Positions 42,686 to 51,743 of a DNA stretch of 64,000 nt are shown here, piece by piece. The position numbers and the translations under genes are program-made. The stretch is from contig JAWKHX010000007.1 of assembly GCA_041394605.1 (NCBI GenBank), positions 1 through 64,000 on the forward strand, written 5' to 3'. Source of the DNA: UBA668 sp041394605 (GTDB lineage Bacteria > Actinomycetota > Acidimicrobiia > Acidimicrobiales > Ilumatobacteraceae). Position 1 is the first letter of the stretch. Every line of letters begins with the position of its first letter. The notes below the pieces were generated by a model, which worked only from the letters and a program-made list of their open reading frames with translations, ran no database searches and was not told the origin of the DNA.

Positions 42686-43188
42686 ACACGACACCCGCCC
42701 ACCCGACCGCCGCAGCTGCCGACCCGGCCAGCACCTGGAGCCTCGATCGCGAGGTCGTGTTGGTGCGCGTCCTCGACGCTCCGCGGCAGGCAGTGTTCGC
42801 CGCCTGGACCGACGCCGACGCGTTCTGCCAGTGGTTCGGCCCCGACGGGTTCACCTGCGTGGTGCACGAGATGGACGTGCGGCCTGGCGGCCGGGCGCGT
42901 TTCGACATGACCGCTGCCGACGGCACGCTCTACACCAACCGCTTCGACTACCTGGAGGTCGTGCCCGGCGAGCGGATGGTGATGGACCACGGCTCCGACG
43001 TGGACGACGACCCGTCACGCTTCCGGGTGACGCTGACGTTCGACGAGCAGGCCGACGGCAAGACGGTGCTGACGCTGCGGCAGCTGCACCCCAGCGCCGA
43101 GCAGCGCGCCGCGGTCATCGGCTTCGGCGCGGTGGAACTGGGCCTGCAGACCATGCAGAAGCTGGCCCGCCACCTCGGCGTCGCCTGA
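42682..43188 (+). CDS. SRPBCC/AHSA1-like protein
   Basis: 168 residues from ATG at 42682. It has the START-like helix-grip fold of the AHSA1 family: LVRVLDAPRQAVFAAWTDADAFCQWFGP, then VVHEMDVRPGGRARFDM and HGSDVDDDPSRFRVTLTFDE. The fold binds hydrophobic ligands. In actinobacteria the gene is nearly always coupled to an ArsR-type regulator as here, but the ligand is not known. Cytosolic. A toxin-like or stress role has been suggested for some members, but nothing in this sequence decides it. Confidence 0.85.
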   Translation: MNTTPAHPTAAAADPASTWSLDREVVLVRVLDAPRQAVFAAWTDADAFCQWFGPDGFTCVVHEMDVRPGGRARFDMTAADGTLYTNRFDYLEVVPGERMVMDHGSDVDDDPSRFRVTLTFDEQADGKTVLTLRQLHPSAEQRAAVIGFGAVELGLQTMQKLARHLGVA

Positions 43189-43237
43189 CCCCACCGCGGC
43201 GAGGCGCCACACACCACTGTCAGATGGCGCGCATGCG

Positions 43238-43648
43238 GTTGTTGCGCGGGTTGAGCTCTCCAGGGCCGGAGTACCGGTGTACGGCACACGCGGGCCGGGG
43301 GGCGGCTTCCAGATGCTGGACACGTTTCAGCAGGCCGTGCCTCCGCTGCCGGCCGGGCTGATCACCACCAACGGCCACCTGCGGCGAGTCAGGGTCCGGA
43401 TCTCCCCGGCTGCGCTGCAGCGCGCCCAGGTGACCGGCCGGCCGGAAGGCTGGCGACCGCGGCCCGGCGCCCAGCCGGCGCCCGGTCGACCCGACTGGGT
43501 GGAAGGGTCGTTCCGCTTCGACTCCTCTGACACTGCGGTTCGCGAACTCGTCGCACTCGCCCTGGATGTGGAGGTGCTGCTGCCCGCCGAGTTGCGAGCG
43601 GCGATGGCCACGTTGAGTCGCTCCATCGCCCGCCGTCACTCGTCGTAG
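43238..43648 (+). pseudogene. Remnant of a WYL-domain transcriptional regulator (internal deletion)
   Basis: The reading frame joins two distant parts of a YafY-type regulator. First comes the end of the winged helix (VELSRAGVPVYGTRGPGGGFQMLD, here split as VELSRAGVPVYG and TRGPGGGFQMLD), and then the C-terminal WCX extension (RVRVRISPAAL, DWVEGSFRFDSSDTAVRELV, DVEVLLPAELRAAM). The start of the helix-turn-helix and the entire WYL domain are missing; the junction is near residues TFQQAVPPLP. No normal start codon with ribosome site precedes it. It ends by overlapping the convergent monooxygenase gene by 13 bases. A short protein could still be made, but it would lack sensing and binding parts. 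Confidence 0.55.
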
Positions 43649-43938
43649 GCGTCGAGGTGTTCGGCGTTGGGCGCCATCGCGAGGAGGAAGCCCGGGTCGA
43701 ACGGGTAGTACTTGGCGCGGGTCGGCCGGTCGCCCGTGAACCCGGCGACCGCCTCCTCGCAGTCCCAGAACGTGAGCACCGTGAACTCAACGATCGAAGA
43801 ACCCGGCCGGCAGAGCACGTAGGCGCCCAGATTCCCCGGCGTCGACCGGCAGTCGGGTAGTGCCACCGTCCTCATCAACGCCAGGTACTCGTCGGCGTCG
43901 CGCGTCTCCACGTGACCGCGCCACACCCTGGCGATCAC
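43636..43938 (-). CDS. Antibiotic-biosynthesis-monooxygenase-like (ABM) protein
   Basis: 100-residue ferredoxin-like alpha/beta-barrel protein. MIARVWRGHVETRDADEYLAL at the start and VEFTVLTFWDCEEAVAGFTG in the middle fit the ABM/YgiN fold, small cofactor-free oxygenases or related dimeric proteins. Start GTG overlaps the stop of the MFS exporter by GTGA, so it is co-translated with that gene. It may modify the exported compound, but no catalytic residue pattern allows a prediction. Confidence 0.7.
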   Translation of the reverse strand: MIARVWRGHVETRDADEYLALMRTVALPDCRSTPGNLGAYVLCRPGSSIVEFTVLTFWDCEEAVAGFTGDRPTRAKYYPFDPGFLLAMAPNAEHLDAYDE

Positions 43939-45479
43939 GACCGCACCAGCGCCGCGGCCGAGCGGGGCTCGGTGTCGGGCTCATCGGCCAACGGAGCATC
44001 GTGGCGGTGGAGCACGGCAGTGGCCACGGCACCCGCAGCCATGATCGCTGCAGCGACCCACATCGCCGACTGCAGCCCGTCCACGAACGCGCTGCGGGCG
44101 GCGGTCACCAGTTCGCCACCTCGCGGGCCGAGCCGATCGGCGGCGTGGACGACGAAGGCCAGCGACTCGCGAGCACGCTCGGCGACCTCCGGCGGGAGCG
44201 CTGCGGCGGCCGGGCGGAGGCCGTCGTGGTACCCGCTGGTCAGGAGGCTGCCCAGCACCGCGATGCCGATGGCCCCGCCGACCTCCCGGGCGGCGTCGTT
44301 GACGGCCGAGGCGACCCCCTGCTTGGAGTCCGGCAGCGAGGTCACGATGGCCGACGTCGCCGGCGCGGTGGCCAGCCCCATCCCGGCGCCCAGGGTCAAC
44401 AGCCCGGCCAGCACGTGCCAGTACGTGCTGGACGCCCCGAGGCCGGCGAGCACGCAGAACCCGGTCGCGGCCAGCGCCAGGCCGGCGGAGTTGACGCGTG
44501 CCTCACCCAGCCGTCGCGCCAGGCGCGGCGCGACCTGGCGGGACATGGCACCGATGGTCATGCCCATCGGCACGAACGCCAGCGCTGCCCGCAGCGGCGA
44601 GTAGTCGAGCACGAGCTGCAGGTACTGGAGGCCGATGAAGACGAAGCCGAAGAACGCGAGGAACTGCAGGGTGATGGACAGGCTGCCGCTGGCGAAACCG
44701 GCCCGGCGGAACAGCCGCGGGTCGAGCAGCGGTTCCTCGCGGGACAGCTCCCACAGCACGAAGCCGACCAGGGCCGCCGCGCCCACGAGGAACCCGCCCA
44801 CGACAAGGCCGTCGGACCAGCCGCGGTGCGGGCCCTCGATCATCGCGTAGACCGCCGCCGACAGCCCGCCGGCGGAGAGCAACCCGCCCACCGGGTCGAC
44901 CGCCGGCGCGTGGGCGTCACGCGACTCCGGCGCCCAGCGGGCGGCCATCACCAGTGCGATCGCCGCCCAGATCGCGTTGGCCGCGAAGACCCAGCGCCAG
45001 GACGCGAACTCGAGCAGGGTTCCGGACAGCAGCAGGCCGATGACGGCGCCGCCGCCGGCCACGCCGGCCCACGTGCCAACGGCACGCGAACGCTCCTCCG
45101 GCGGGAAGGTGGTGGTGATGATGGACAGCGTCGCCGGCATGGTGAGGGCGGCGCCGACGCCGGCGATCGCCCGGCACGCGATCAGCACCCCGGTGTCGGT
45201 GGAGAGCGAGGCCAGCCCGTAGGCGAGGCCGAACACGAGCATGCCGAGCATCAGCAGCCGTCGTCGGCCGAAGCGGTCGCCGAGCGCTCCGGCGGGGAGG
45301 AGCAGCCCGGCGAACACCACGGCGTAGCCGTCGACCAGCCACTGCTGTTGGGTCTGGTTGGCGCCCGTGGCCCGGGCGATGACCGGGAGGGCGAGGTTGA
45401 GCGAGGCGACCGCCGAGACGACCAGCGCCAGGGCGAACACCATCGAGAGCATGACCTTCCTGCGGAGTTGGACCTCCAT
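43935..45479 (-). CDS. DHA2-type (EmrB/QacA) MFS drug exporter
   Basis: About 514 residues with 14 predicted membrane segments. Start ATG at 45479 is preceded by AGGTGAG. Motif A is GDRFGRRRLLMLGML, motif C-like GVGAALTMPATLSII follows, and the later SDKQ-type loop SLPDSKQGVASAVNDAAREVGGAIG is typical of the branch. It should expel hydrophobic or cationic drugs using protons. It is divergent from the MMPL exporter gene, with 216 bases between, so both may share control. The nearby AfsR-like and TetR genes are candidate regulators. Confidence 0.88.
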   Translation of the reverse strand: MEVQLRRKVMLSMVFALALVVSAVASLNLALPVIARATGANQTQQQWLVDGYAVVFAGLLLPAGALGDRFGRRRLLMLGMLVFGLAYGLASLSTDTGVLIACRAIAGVGAALTMPATLSIITTTFPPEERSRAVGTWAGVAGGGAVIGLLLSGTLLEFASWRWVFAANAIWAAIALVMAARWAPESRDAHAPAVDPVGGLLSAGGLSAAVYAMIEGPHRGWSDGLVVGGFLVGAAALVGFVLWELSREEPLLDPRLFRRAGFASGSLSITLQFLAFFGFVFIGLQYLQLVLDYSPLRAALAFVPMGMTIGAMSRQVAPRLARRLGEARVNSAGLALAATGFCVLAGLGASSTYWHVLAGLLTLGAGMGLATAPATSAIVTSLPDSKQGVASAVNDAAREVGGAIGIAVLGSLLTSGYHDGLRPAAAALPPEVAERARESLAFVVHAADRLGPRGGELVTAARSAFVDGLQSAMWVAAAIMAAGAVATAVLHRHDAPLADEPDTEPRSAAALVRS

Positions 45480-45695
45480 GGATCTCACCTTTCGTTCGAG
45501 GCCCGCGTGCTGCAGGCCCATGTGGTGAGTGAAGGGTGAGCGCTCCCGGTGGCGGATCGCTGTCGATCCGCTGTCGGTGCCCGCTGTCGCCGGACGGCAG
45601 TTCACCTCAGCGGGTTGACAGCGGATGTTCAGCGCGGTTGTCGACCCTGGGGACGTCCCCGCAACGGGCGGGGCGATCGGCCCGAGGAGGCAACC

Positions 45696-47918
45696 ATGTC
45701 AGCATTCCTGTTCCGGCTCGGACGCCGGTGCGCTCGCCACCCGTGGCGGGTGTTCGGCGTCTGGCTCGCCATCGCCGCCGTGGTGCTCGGCGTCAACGCC
45801 CAGCTGGGCGGCACCACCAAGGACAACTTCGCCGTCCCCGGCGTCGAAGCCCAGCGGGCGAACGACCTCCTCGTCGCCAACTTCCCCCAGTTCGCCCGCC
45901 TCTCGGGCCAGCTGGTCTTCCACGTGGAGGAGGGCTCGATCACGGACCCGGCCAACGTCGCGGCCATCGAGCGCGCACTGGCGGAGGTTCGCAGTGGCGA
46001 GGACGTGACCGCCGCGACCGATCCGTTCGATCCGAACGGCCCGACCGTCAGCGCCGACCGCACCACTGCCTTCTCGACCGTCTACTTCGACCGCGACTCC
46101 ATCGAGGCACGGCACACCTCGGCGATCGACGATGCGGCCGAGGTGGCTCGCGACGCCGGCGTGCAGACGGAGCTCGGTGGGGGCCTGGTGTCCGCCACCA
46201 TCGAGGGCAACGAAGGGGTCGGCCTGGCCGTCGCCGTGATCGTGCTGCTCATCGCGTTCGGCTCCCTGATCGCGATGGCCGTGCCGGTGGTGACGGCGCT
46301 CATCGGCCTCGCACTCGGCCTCGGCGGGGTGGGCGTGATGGCCTCCTTCGTCGACACGCCCGTCACGTCCACGATGCTCGCCTCGATGATCGGGCTCGGC
46401 GTCGGGATCGACTACGCGCTCTTCGTCGTCACCCGGCACCGCCACGAGCTGACCCAGGGTCGCTCGGTGGAGGACGCCGCCGGTGCGGCGAACGCCACGG
46501 CCGGGCAGGCGGTGCTGTTCGCCGGCATGACCGTGGTCATCGCGATCACGGGCCTGGTGATGGCCGGCATGCCGGCGATGACGTACATGGGGTTCGCATC
46601 GGCGATCGTCGTGCTCTTCGCGATGTTGATCGCCGTGACACTCCTCCCCGCCTGCCTGGGCATCGCCGGCCGGCACATCGACCGCTGGTCGATCCCCCAT
46701 CGGAAGGACCGTTCCGGCGAGGGCCACCGCACGTTGGCCGGCCGCTGGGCCGACCACGTTGGCCGTCGTCCGTGGCGCTACGCAACGGTCAGCCTGGCCG
46801 CCCTGGTGACGATCTCACTGCCGGTGTTGGGCCTCGAGATGGGCTTCGCCGACGACTCCAACACTGCCGCCGACGCCACCCAGCACCTCGCCTACGACCT
46901 GCTGGTGGACGGGTTCGGCCCCGGCTTCAACGGCCCCTACGCCGTGGTCGTCGACCTCGGGCCCGCAGCCGACCCGGCGCCGATCGCCGGCCTGACCGCC
47001 GCGATCGCCGCCGACCCGGGTGTGGCCGCGGTGCAGCCGCCGCTGCTGAGCGCGGACGGGCGCTACGCCTTCGTGATCGCCCAGCCGACCACCTCGCCGC
47101 AGGACCGTGCGACCACGGACACCATGAACAGGCTCCGTGCCGAGGTGATCCCCGGGGTGCTGACCGGAACCGCGGCGGAGGCGCTGGTGGGCGGCCGGAC
47201 GGCGCTGGGTGGCGACCTCTCCGACCGCATCTCCGACCGGCTGCTGCTGTTCATCGCCGCCGTCGTGGCGCTCTCGTTCGTGCTCCTGATGATGGTGTTC
47301 CGGTCGATCATGGTGCCGCTGAAGGCAGCGATCATGAACATGCTCTCGATCGGCGCCGCCTACGGCGTGATCGTCGCCGTCTTCCAGTGGGGCTGGGCCA
47401 AGCACCTCATCGGCCTCGACGCCCCGGTGCCGATCAACCCGTTCGTCCCGATGATCATGTTCGCCGTCCTGTTCGGCCTGTCGATGGACTACGAGGTGTT
47501 CCTCCTGTCCCGTGTCCGTGAGGAGTACCTGCGGTCCGGCGACAGCCATCGCAGCGTGGTCGACGGGCTGACGGCCACGGCCAGGGTCATCACCTCCGCC
47601 GCGCTGATCATGATCTGCGTCTTCCTCGCCTTCGTCGCCACCGACGACGTGAGGGTGAAGATGTTCGGCCTCGGCCTGGCGACCGCGGTGTTCGTCGACG
47701 CCACGCTGGTCCGGATGGTGCTGGTCCCGTCGACGATGAGCCTCCTCGGTTCGGCGAACTGGTGGCTGCCCCGCTGGCTCGACCGCATCCTGCCGCACAT
47801 GGACCTCGAGGGCAGCGACGTCGGAACGCACGTCGCTGACCCCGACGACCAGGCCACCGCCCTTCCCACGTTCACCGACGACCTGGACGAGATGGATCTC
47901 GAGCCCGAGCTCGTGTGA
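45696..47918 (+). CDS. MMPL-family RND-type transporter
   Basis: 740-residue polytopic membrane protein with the duplicated MMPL layout: one membrane helix near the N-terminus, an extracellular domain, five helices, and the same again. GLGVGIDYALFVVTRHRHEL in the first half and LFGLSMDYEVFLLSRVREEY in the second carry the paired Asp-Tyr motifs used for proton relay. Relatives export lipids, siderophores or drugs. Start ATG at 45696 has GAGGAGG five bases ahead. The last 40 residues are acidic. It is divergent from the MFS exporter and followed by a small ORF with a near-copy of its own translation start. Confidence 0.9.
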   Translation: MSAFLFRLGRRCARHPWRVFGVWLAIAAVVLGVNAQLGGTTKDNFAVPGVEAQRANDLLVANFPQFARLSGQLVFHVEEGSITDPANVAAIERALAEVRSGEDVTAATDPFDPNGPTVSADRTTAFSTVYFDRDSIEARHTSAIDDAAEVARDAGVQTELGGGLVSATIEGNEGVGLAVAVIVLLIAFGSLIAMAVPVVTALIGLALGLGGVGVMASFVDTPVTSTMLASMIGLGVGIDYALFVVTRHRHELTQGRSVEDAAGAANATAGQAVLFAGMTVVIAITGLVMAGMPAMTYMGFASAIVVLFAMLIAVTLLPACLGIAGRHIDRWSIPHRKDRSGEGHRTLAGRWADHVGRRPWRYATVSLAALVTISLPVLGLEMGFADDSNTAADATQHLAYDLLVDGFGPGFNGPYAVVVDLGPAADPAPIAGLTAAIAADPGVAAVQPPLLSADGRYAFVIAQPTTSPQDRATTDTMNRLRAEVIPGVLTGTAAEALVGGRTALGGDLSDRISDRLLLFIAAVVALSFVLLMMVFRSIMVPLKAAIMNMLSIGAAYGVIVAVFQWGWAKHLIGLDAPVPINPFVPMIMFAVLFGLSMDYEVFLLSRVREEYLRSGDSHRSVVDGLTATARVITSAALIMICVFLAFVATDDVRVKMFGLGLATAVFVDATLVRMVLVPSTMSLLGSANWWLPRWLDRILPHMDLEGSDVGTHVADPDDQATALPTFTDDLDEMDLEPELV

Positions 47919-47959
47919 CCTCGACCGCCCCTCCCCCCGATCCACCCGAGGAGGTCCCC

Positions 47960-48262
47960 ATGTCCGCATTCCTGTCCCAGCTCGCCACGTCCCCGCCGTT
48001 CTCCGACCTGTCGGGCCAGTTGGCGGCCGCCGTGGTCATGCTGCTGGTCCTGTTCGACTTCGGGATCCGCACCGATGCGTCGGAGCCTGAGCCCGGTCCC
48101 GTCCCTCCCCGGACGGCGCCGCCTCAGGTGCCCGGCGTGCCGGCCAGGGCGGGCAGCCCGGCGAAGGCAGCTGCCTGCCCGATGATCCAGGGGTCGCCGG
48201 ATCGTTGCGCCGCATCGACGGCAGGCCTGCACGCATCGACGGCGGCGGTGATCTCGCCGTGA
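47960..48262 (+). CDS. Possible small membrane protein
   Basis: Up to 100 residues from ATG at 47960 with GAGGAGG correctly placed ahead. The start MSAFLSQLATSPPFSDLSG is followed by one hydrophobic segment (QLAAAVVMLLVLFDFGI) and then a Pro-rich, low-complexity tail. From 48124 the frame is antisense to the end of the large regulator, so the true end or function is doubtful. The first 40 bases around the start codon match those of the MMPL gene at 34 positions. It could be a short partner of the MMPL transporter or simply the trace of a duplication. Confidence 0.4.
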   Translation: MSAFLSQLATSPPFSDLSGQLAAAVVMLLVLFDFGIRTDASEPEPGPVPPRTAPPQVPGVPARAGSPAKAAACPMIQGSPDRCAASTAGLHASTAAVISP

Positions 48263-51072
48263 TCGATCAGCGAGGTTCCAAGGTCGATCCAGCACAGCGC
48301 CGCCTGACCGGCGCCCACCCCGCCGGCGCCGTGCTCGAAGGCCACGACCCCGGCGCGCAGCTGATCACGACCCTCGGCCACGTGCCCCAGCGCGACGTTC
48401 ACCAACCCCGCCGTCCGGTGCACGTAGCCGTCGACGACCGGCATGAAGCCGCTGCCACTGGACGCGAGTGCGGCACGGGCCAGCCGCTCCGCCTCACCCA
48501 CGTCACCCTCGATCAGGCGGGCGTGCGCGAGGCGGGCGGTGGCACCCGCGGTCACGCCGGAGTTCCGCCCGGCCAGGCCGAGGTCGCGCAGTTGGGTGTG
48601 CATCTCGGCGTAGAGGTCGATGTCGTGGAGGCGGTAGGCGAGCTCGCCCAGCCGGCTGACCGCGAGGATCAGACCGAGATGGTCGTGGTGGTGCTGGAAG
48701 CCGTCGATCGCAGCGCGCAGGCACGTCGCCGCCCGCTCGGTGTCGCCCACCACCAGCCCTACCGCACCTTCGGCGAAGTCCACGTGAGCGGCCCCGGATC
48801 GATCGCCGGCGGCGGTGAAGAAGGCACGTGCCTCGGCGACCCACTGTGGCCACCGGTCGTCGAAGGCGTAGCCCGCCGCCAACGCCAGCATCAGGTTCAG
48901 GCGGCCGAGGCGCCGCCGGTCAGCGCCGGCGTGCTCCAGCCGCCGCGCCCCGGCGAACGAGGTCGCGGCCAGCTCGGGGTCCTGCTCCACCGTCGCGAAC
49001 AGACCCAGCCAGCCGAGGGCGGAGGCGCGCAACTCCTCGCTCGGCTCAACGACGGCGGCCAGCGCACCGGACAGCAGCGCGAAGCCCTCGGACACGCGCA
49101 TGCTGCCGAACCAGAACGCCGCCATCGAGTCGCAGATGTCGAGCGCCAGTGGTGAGTGGTGGGCCGTGGCCCACTGGACGGCGTCGCGCACCGCCACGTG
49201 CTCGTCCTCCACCGCTGCGACGCTGGCGCCGGTGGTGACCGCCCCGAACCTGACGCTCCCGGCCAGGCCGGCCACCCATTCGGCGTGCGCGGCGCGGGCG
49301 CCCTGCTCGCCGCCGCCGTCGCGGAGCCGGGTCGCTGCGTAGTCGGCCAGCGTCTGCAGCATGCGGAACCTGGTCTGCGCGCCGGACCGGTCCGCGACGA
49401 CCAGCGACTTGTCGACGAGGCGGTAGAGGCACGGCTCCACGTCGAGCATCTCCGGCCCGGCGCAGACCGACCGCGCTGCATCGACCGTCGCCCCGTCGGC
49501 GAAGACCGACAGGCGCTCGAACACCCGACGCTCCCGTTCGTCCAGCAACTGGTAGCTCCAGTCCGCCACGGCGTGGAGGTCGTGCTGGCGCGACGACTGG
49601 CTGCGGCCGGCCGGCAGCCCGTCCTGATCCTCCAGCCGGTGGAGGATCTCGTCGAGCCGCAGATGCCGGGCCCTCGCGGCAGCAAGCTCCAGGGCCAGCG
49701 GCAGCCGGTCCAGCCGGGTGCAGATGCGGTCGATGAGGTCGGCGTCGGCCCCCTCGTCGGCCCCCGTGCCGTCCAGGTGCATGGTGAACAGCTCGTGGGC
49801 AGCGTCGGTGGACAGCGGCTCGACGTGCACGATGCGCTCGGACAGGATGCCCAACGACTCTCGGCTGGTGGCCAGGACTCGCAGCCCGGCACAGCGCGGC
49901 ACCAGCTCGCCCACGACCATGGCGACGTCCTCCACGACCTGCTCGCAGTTGTCGAGCACGAGGAGGAGGTCCCGATCCGAGAGGACGGTCGCGACGGCCC
50001 GGATCATCTCGTGCACGTCGTTGCCGCGCGGCTCGAGCTGCAGCCCACGCTGGACTGCCGTCATCACCTCCACCGCCGAATGCGCCGAGCGGAGATCCGT
50101 CCACCACACCCCGTCTGCCATCCGCCCCTGCGCCCTCGCGCACACCTCCAGCGCGAGGCGCGTCTTGCCGACGCCTCCGGTGCCGGTCAGGGTCACGCAC
50201 CGGTACTCCTCGAGCTGGTCGACCACCCGGCGGAGCTCCGCGTGGCGCCCCACGCACGGCCCGGTGGCGTGGCGCATGTTGCCAGTGCGGCGGAAGCCCT
50301 CGCCGATCGGCTGCCCCGACGTGACCACGGTGCCGATCAACACCTCGTCGTCGTGCGCGAGGACGGCGGCCTCCAGGCGCCGAAGCTCAGGCCCGGGCTC
50401 GGCGCCGATCGTGTCCACGAGCACGGCACGGGCACGCTGAAAGGCCCGCATCGCGTCGGCCTGGCGCCCCGCCCCGTACAGCGCTCGCATCAGTTGAGCC
50501 CAGCGCCGCTCGCGGAGCGGGTCGTCGACGATCAGCGCCTCCAGATCACCGACCAGGCGGTGGTGCTGCCCCAGCGCCAGCTGCACCTCGGTGAGCTGGT
50601 CCCGTGCGCTCTCGCGCATCTCGCTGAGCCGCGCCCGAATGGCGTCGATCATCCCCGTGTCCGGCGCCCCGCCGAGGGGGACGCCGCGCCAGAGTGCCAG
50701 TGCCGCGCTCAGCAGGTCGGCGGCCTGCGCCGGCGGCGACGCACTCGCCCGGTCGACGAGCTGCTCGAAGCGGTGGAGGTCGATCTGCTCCCTCGCCACC
50801 GCCAGCTCGTATCCGGCCGGGCGCGTGACCACCAGGCTCGACGCATCGGCAGCAGCTGCCTTGCGCAGCTTGCTGACGACCCCCTGCACCACATTCGGTC
50901 CGTGCACCTCCTGCTCGCCCCACAGGACGTCGATGAGGCGCTGGGGCGTCACCGTCCGACCGGCCTCGACGGCCAGCACCGCGAGCAGACCGCGCATCTT
51001 CGCGCCTGACAGCTCGACCATGCCGCCGGCGTCGTCCACCAGCTCGACCGGCCCGAGCACCCGGACCTCCAT
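48124..51072 (-). CDS. AfsR/SARP-type regulator (wHTH-BTAD-NB-ARC-TPR)
   Basis: About 982 residues from ATG at 51072. Canonical AfsR order: OmpR-like winged helix (EVRVLGPVELVDDAGG, VTPQRLIDVLWGEQEV, NVVQGVVSKLRKAA) in 1-95, BTAD (about 97-240, ALALWRGVPLGGAP, RALYGAGRQADAMRAFQRAR), NB-ARC ATPase with Walker A TLTGTGGVGKTRLALEV near 294 and Walker B LLLVLDNCEQV near 375, winged-helix-like part HAVADWSYQLLDERERRVFE, then a TPR-like C-terminus. Such proteins activate secondary-metabolite or stress genes. It lies between the exporters and the TetR gene and points at the MMPL gene tail to tail. Confidence 0.88.
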   Translation of the reverse strand: MEVRVLGPVELVDDAGGMVELSGAKMRGLLAVLAVEAGRTVTPQRLIDVLWGEQEVHGPNVVQGVVSKLRKAAAADASSLVVTRPAGYELAVAREQIDLHRFEQLVDRASASPPAQAADLLSAALALWRGVPLGGAPDTGMIDAIRARLSEMRESARDQLTEVQLALGQHHRLVGDLEALIVDDPLRERRWAQLMRALYGAGRQADAMRAFQRARAVLVDTIGAEPGPELRRLEAAVLAHDDEVLIGTVVTSGQPIGEGFRRTGNMRHATGPCVGRHAELRRVVDQLEEYRCVTLTGTGGVGKTRLALEVCARAQGRMADGVWWTDLRSAHSAVEVMTAVQRGLQLEPRGNDVHEMIRAVATVLSDRDLLLVLDNCEQVVEDVAMVVGELVPRCAGLRVLATSRESLGILSERIVHVEPLSTDAAHELFTMHLDGTGADEGADADLIDRICTRLDRLPLALELAAARARHLRLDEILHRLEDQDGLPAGRSQSSRQHDLHAVADWSYQLLDERERRVFERLSVFADGATVDAARSVCAGPEMLDVEPCLYRLVDKSLVVADRSGAQTRFRMLQTLADYAATRLRDGGGEQGARAAHAEWVAGLAGSVRFGAVTTGASVAAVEDEHVAVRDAVQWATAHHSPLALDICDSMAAFWFGSMRVSEGFALLSGALAAVVEPSEELRASALGWLGLFATVEQDPELAATSFAGARRLEHAGADRRRLGRLNLMLALAAGYAFDDRWPQWVAEARAFFTAAGDRSGAAHVDFAEGAVGLVVGDTERAATCLRAAIDGFQHHHDHLGLILAVSRLGELAYRLHDIDLYAEMHTQLRDLGLAGRNSGVTAGATARLAHARLIEGDVGEAERLARAALASSGSGFMPVVDGYVHRTAGLVNVALGHVAEGRDQLRAGVVAFEHGAGGVGAGQAALCWIDLGTSLIDHGEITAAVDACRPAVDAAQRSGDPWIIGQAAAFAGLPALAGTPGT

Positions 51073-51118
51073 CGTGCGAAAACTACTCCGACCCACGAAC
51101 CCGTCGTTCCAAGAACCT

Positions 51119-51673
51119 TCAGCGCCGAGCCGGGGCACCGCCCGCGAGGATCCGCCGAGCGGCCTGGTCAGCAGCCTTGGGGCCGGCGAGCTGGCGGAAC
51201 AGCAGCAGGCCGTCGATCGTGGCGATGGCGGCCGCGGCCTCGTCGCGACGGCGGGCAGGGGTTCCGACGATCAGCCCGGCGGCCCACTCCACCCACGCCG
51301 TTACCAGCTGCGGCACGAGCGAGCGGTACGGCTCTCGGCCGGCGGCCGCCAGCCCACCCGCTTCGAAGAACAGGGCGAACACCGGGTCGTGCTCGGAGCG
51401 GGCGAGCACCGGCCAGGCGGCGCGCAGCATCTCCACATGGTTCGCCGCCGGTGTGGCGAAGGCGGGCGCGAGCGCGATCTGCAACTGCGTGCCGAGCCCG
51501 AGCAACACCTCGCCGATCAGGTCGTCCTTGCTCGGGAAATAGTACACCACGACGCGGTCGCTCACCCCGAGGCGCTTGGCCAACCGCCCGAAGGTGAGCT
51601 GGCTCAGCCCCTCGTCGGACGCAGCGGCGAGCGCCCCGGCGAGGATGTCGTCCTTCGTGTGCCGATAACCCAT
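51119..51673 (-). CDS. TetR-family repressor
   Basis: 184 residues. The N-terminal helix-turn-helix is clear: DILAGALAAASDEGLSQLTFGRLAKRLGVSDRVVVYYFPSKDDLI. The C-terminal helical ligand domain (from about 60) has no motif that names its inducer. It is divergent from the two-gene hydrolase operon, and the gap between holds a 16-bp inverted repeat that is the obvious operator, so it very probably represses both directions. Its 3' end is 47 bases from the AfsR-type start. Confidence 0.87.
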   Translation of the reverse strand: MGYRHTKDDILAGALAAASDEGLSQLTFGRLAKRLGVSDRVVVYYFPSKDDLIGEVLLGLGTQLQIALAPAFATPAANHVEMLRAAWPVLARSEHDPVFALFFEAGGLAAAGREPYRSLVPQLVTAWVEWAAGLIVGTPARRRDEAAAAIATIDGLLLFRQLAGPKAADQAARRILAGGAPARR

Positions 51674-51685
51674 CGGGGGTTGATC

Positions 51686-51725
51686 GTAGTGATCACTGCG
51701 ATTATCGTTTCGCAGTGACCACTAC
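51686..51725. promoter_or_regulatory. TetR operator: 16-bp inverted repeat
   Basis: GTAGTGATCACTGCGA (51686-51701) and TCGCAGTGACCACTAC (51710-51725) are complementary at 15 of 16 positions around the spacer TTATCGTT. The left arm also contains the small palindrome AGTGATCACT. It lies 12 bases from the repressor start and 18 from the hydrolase operon start. Confidence 0.75.
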
Positions 51726-51743
51726 AAACCGGGAGCGCACAGG

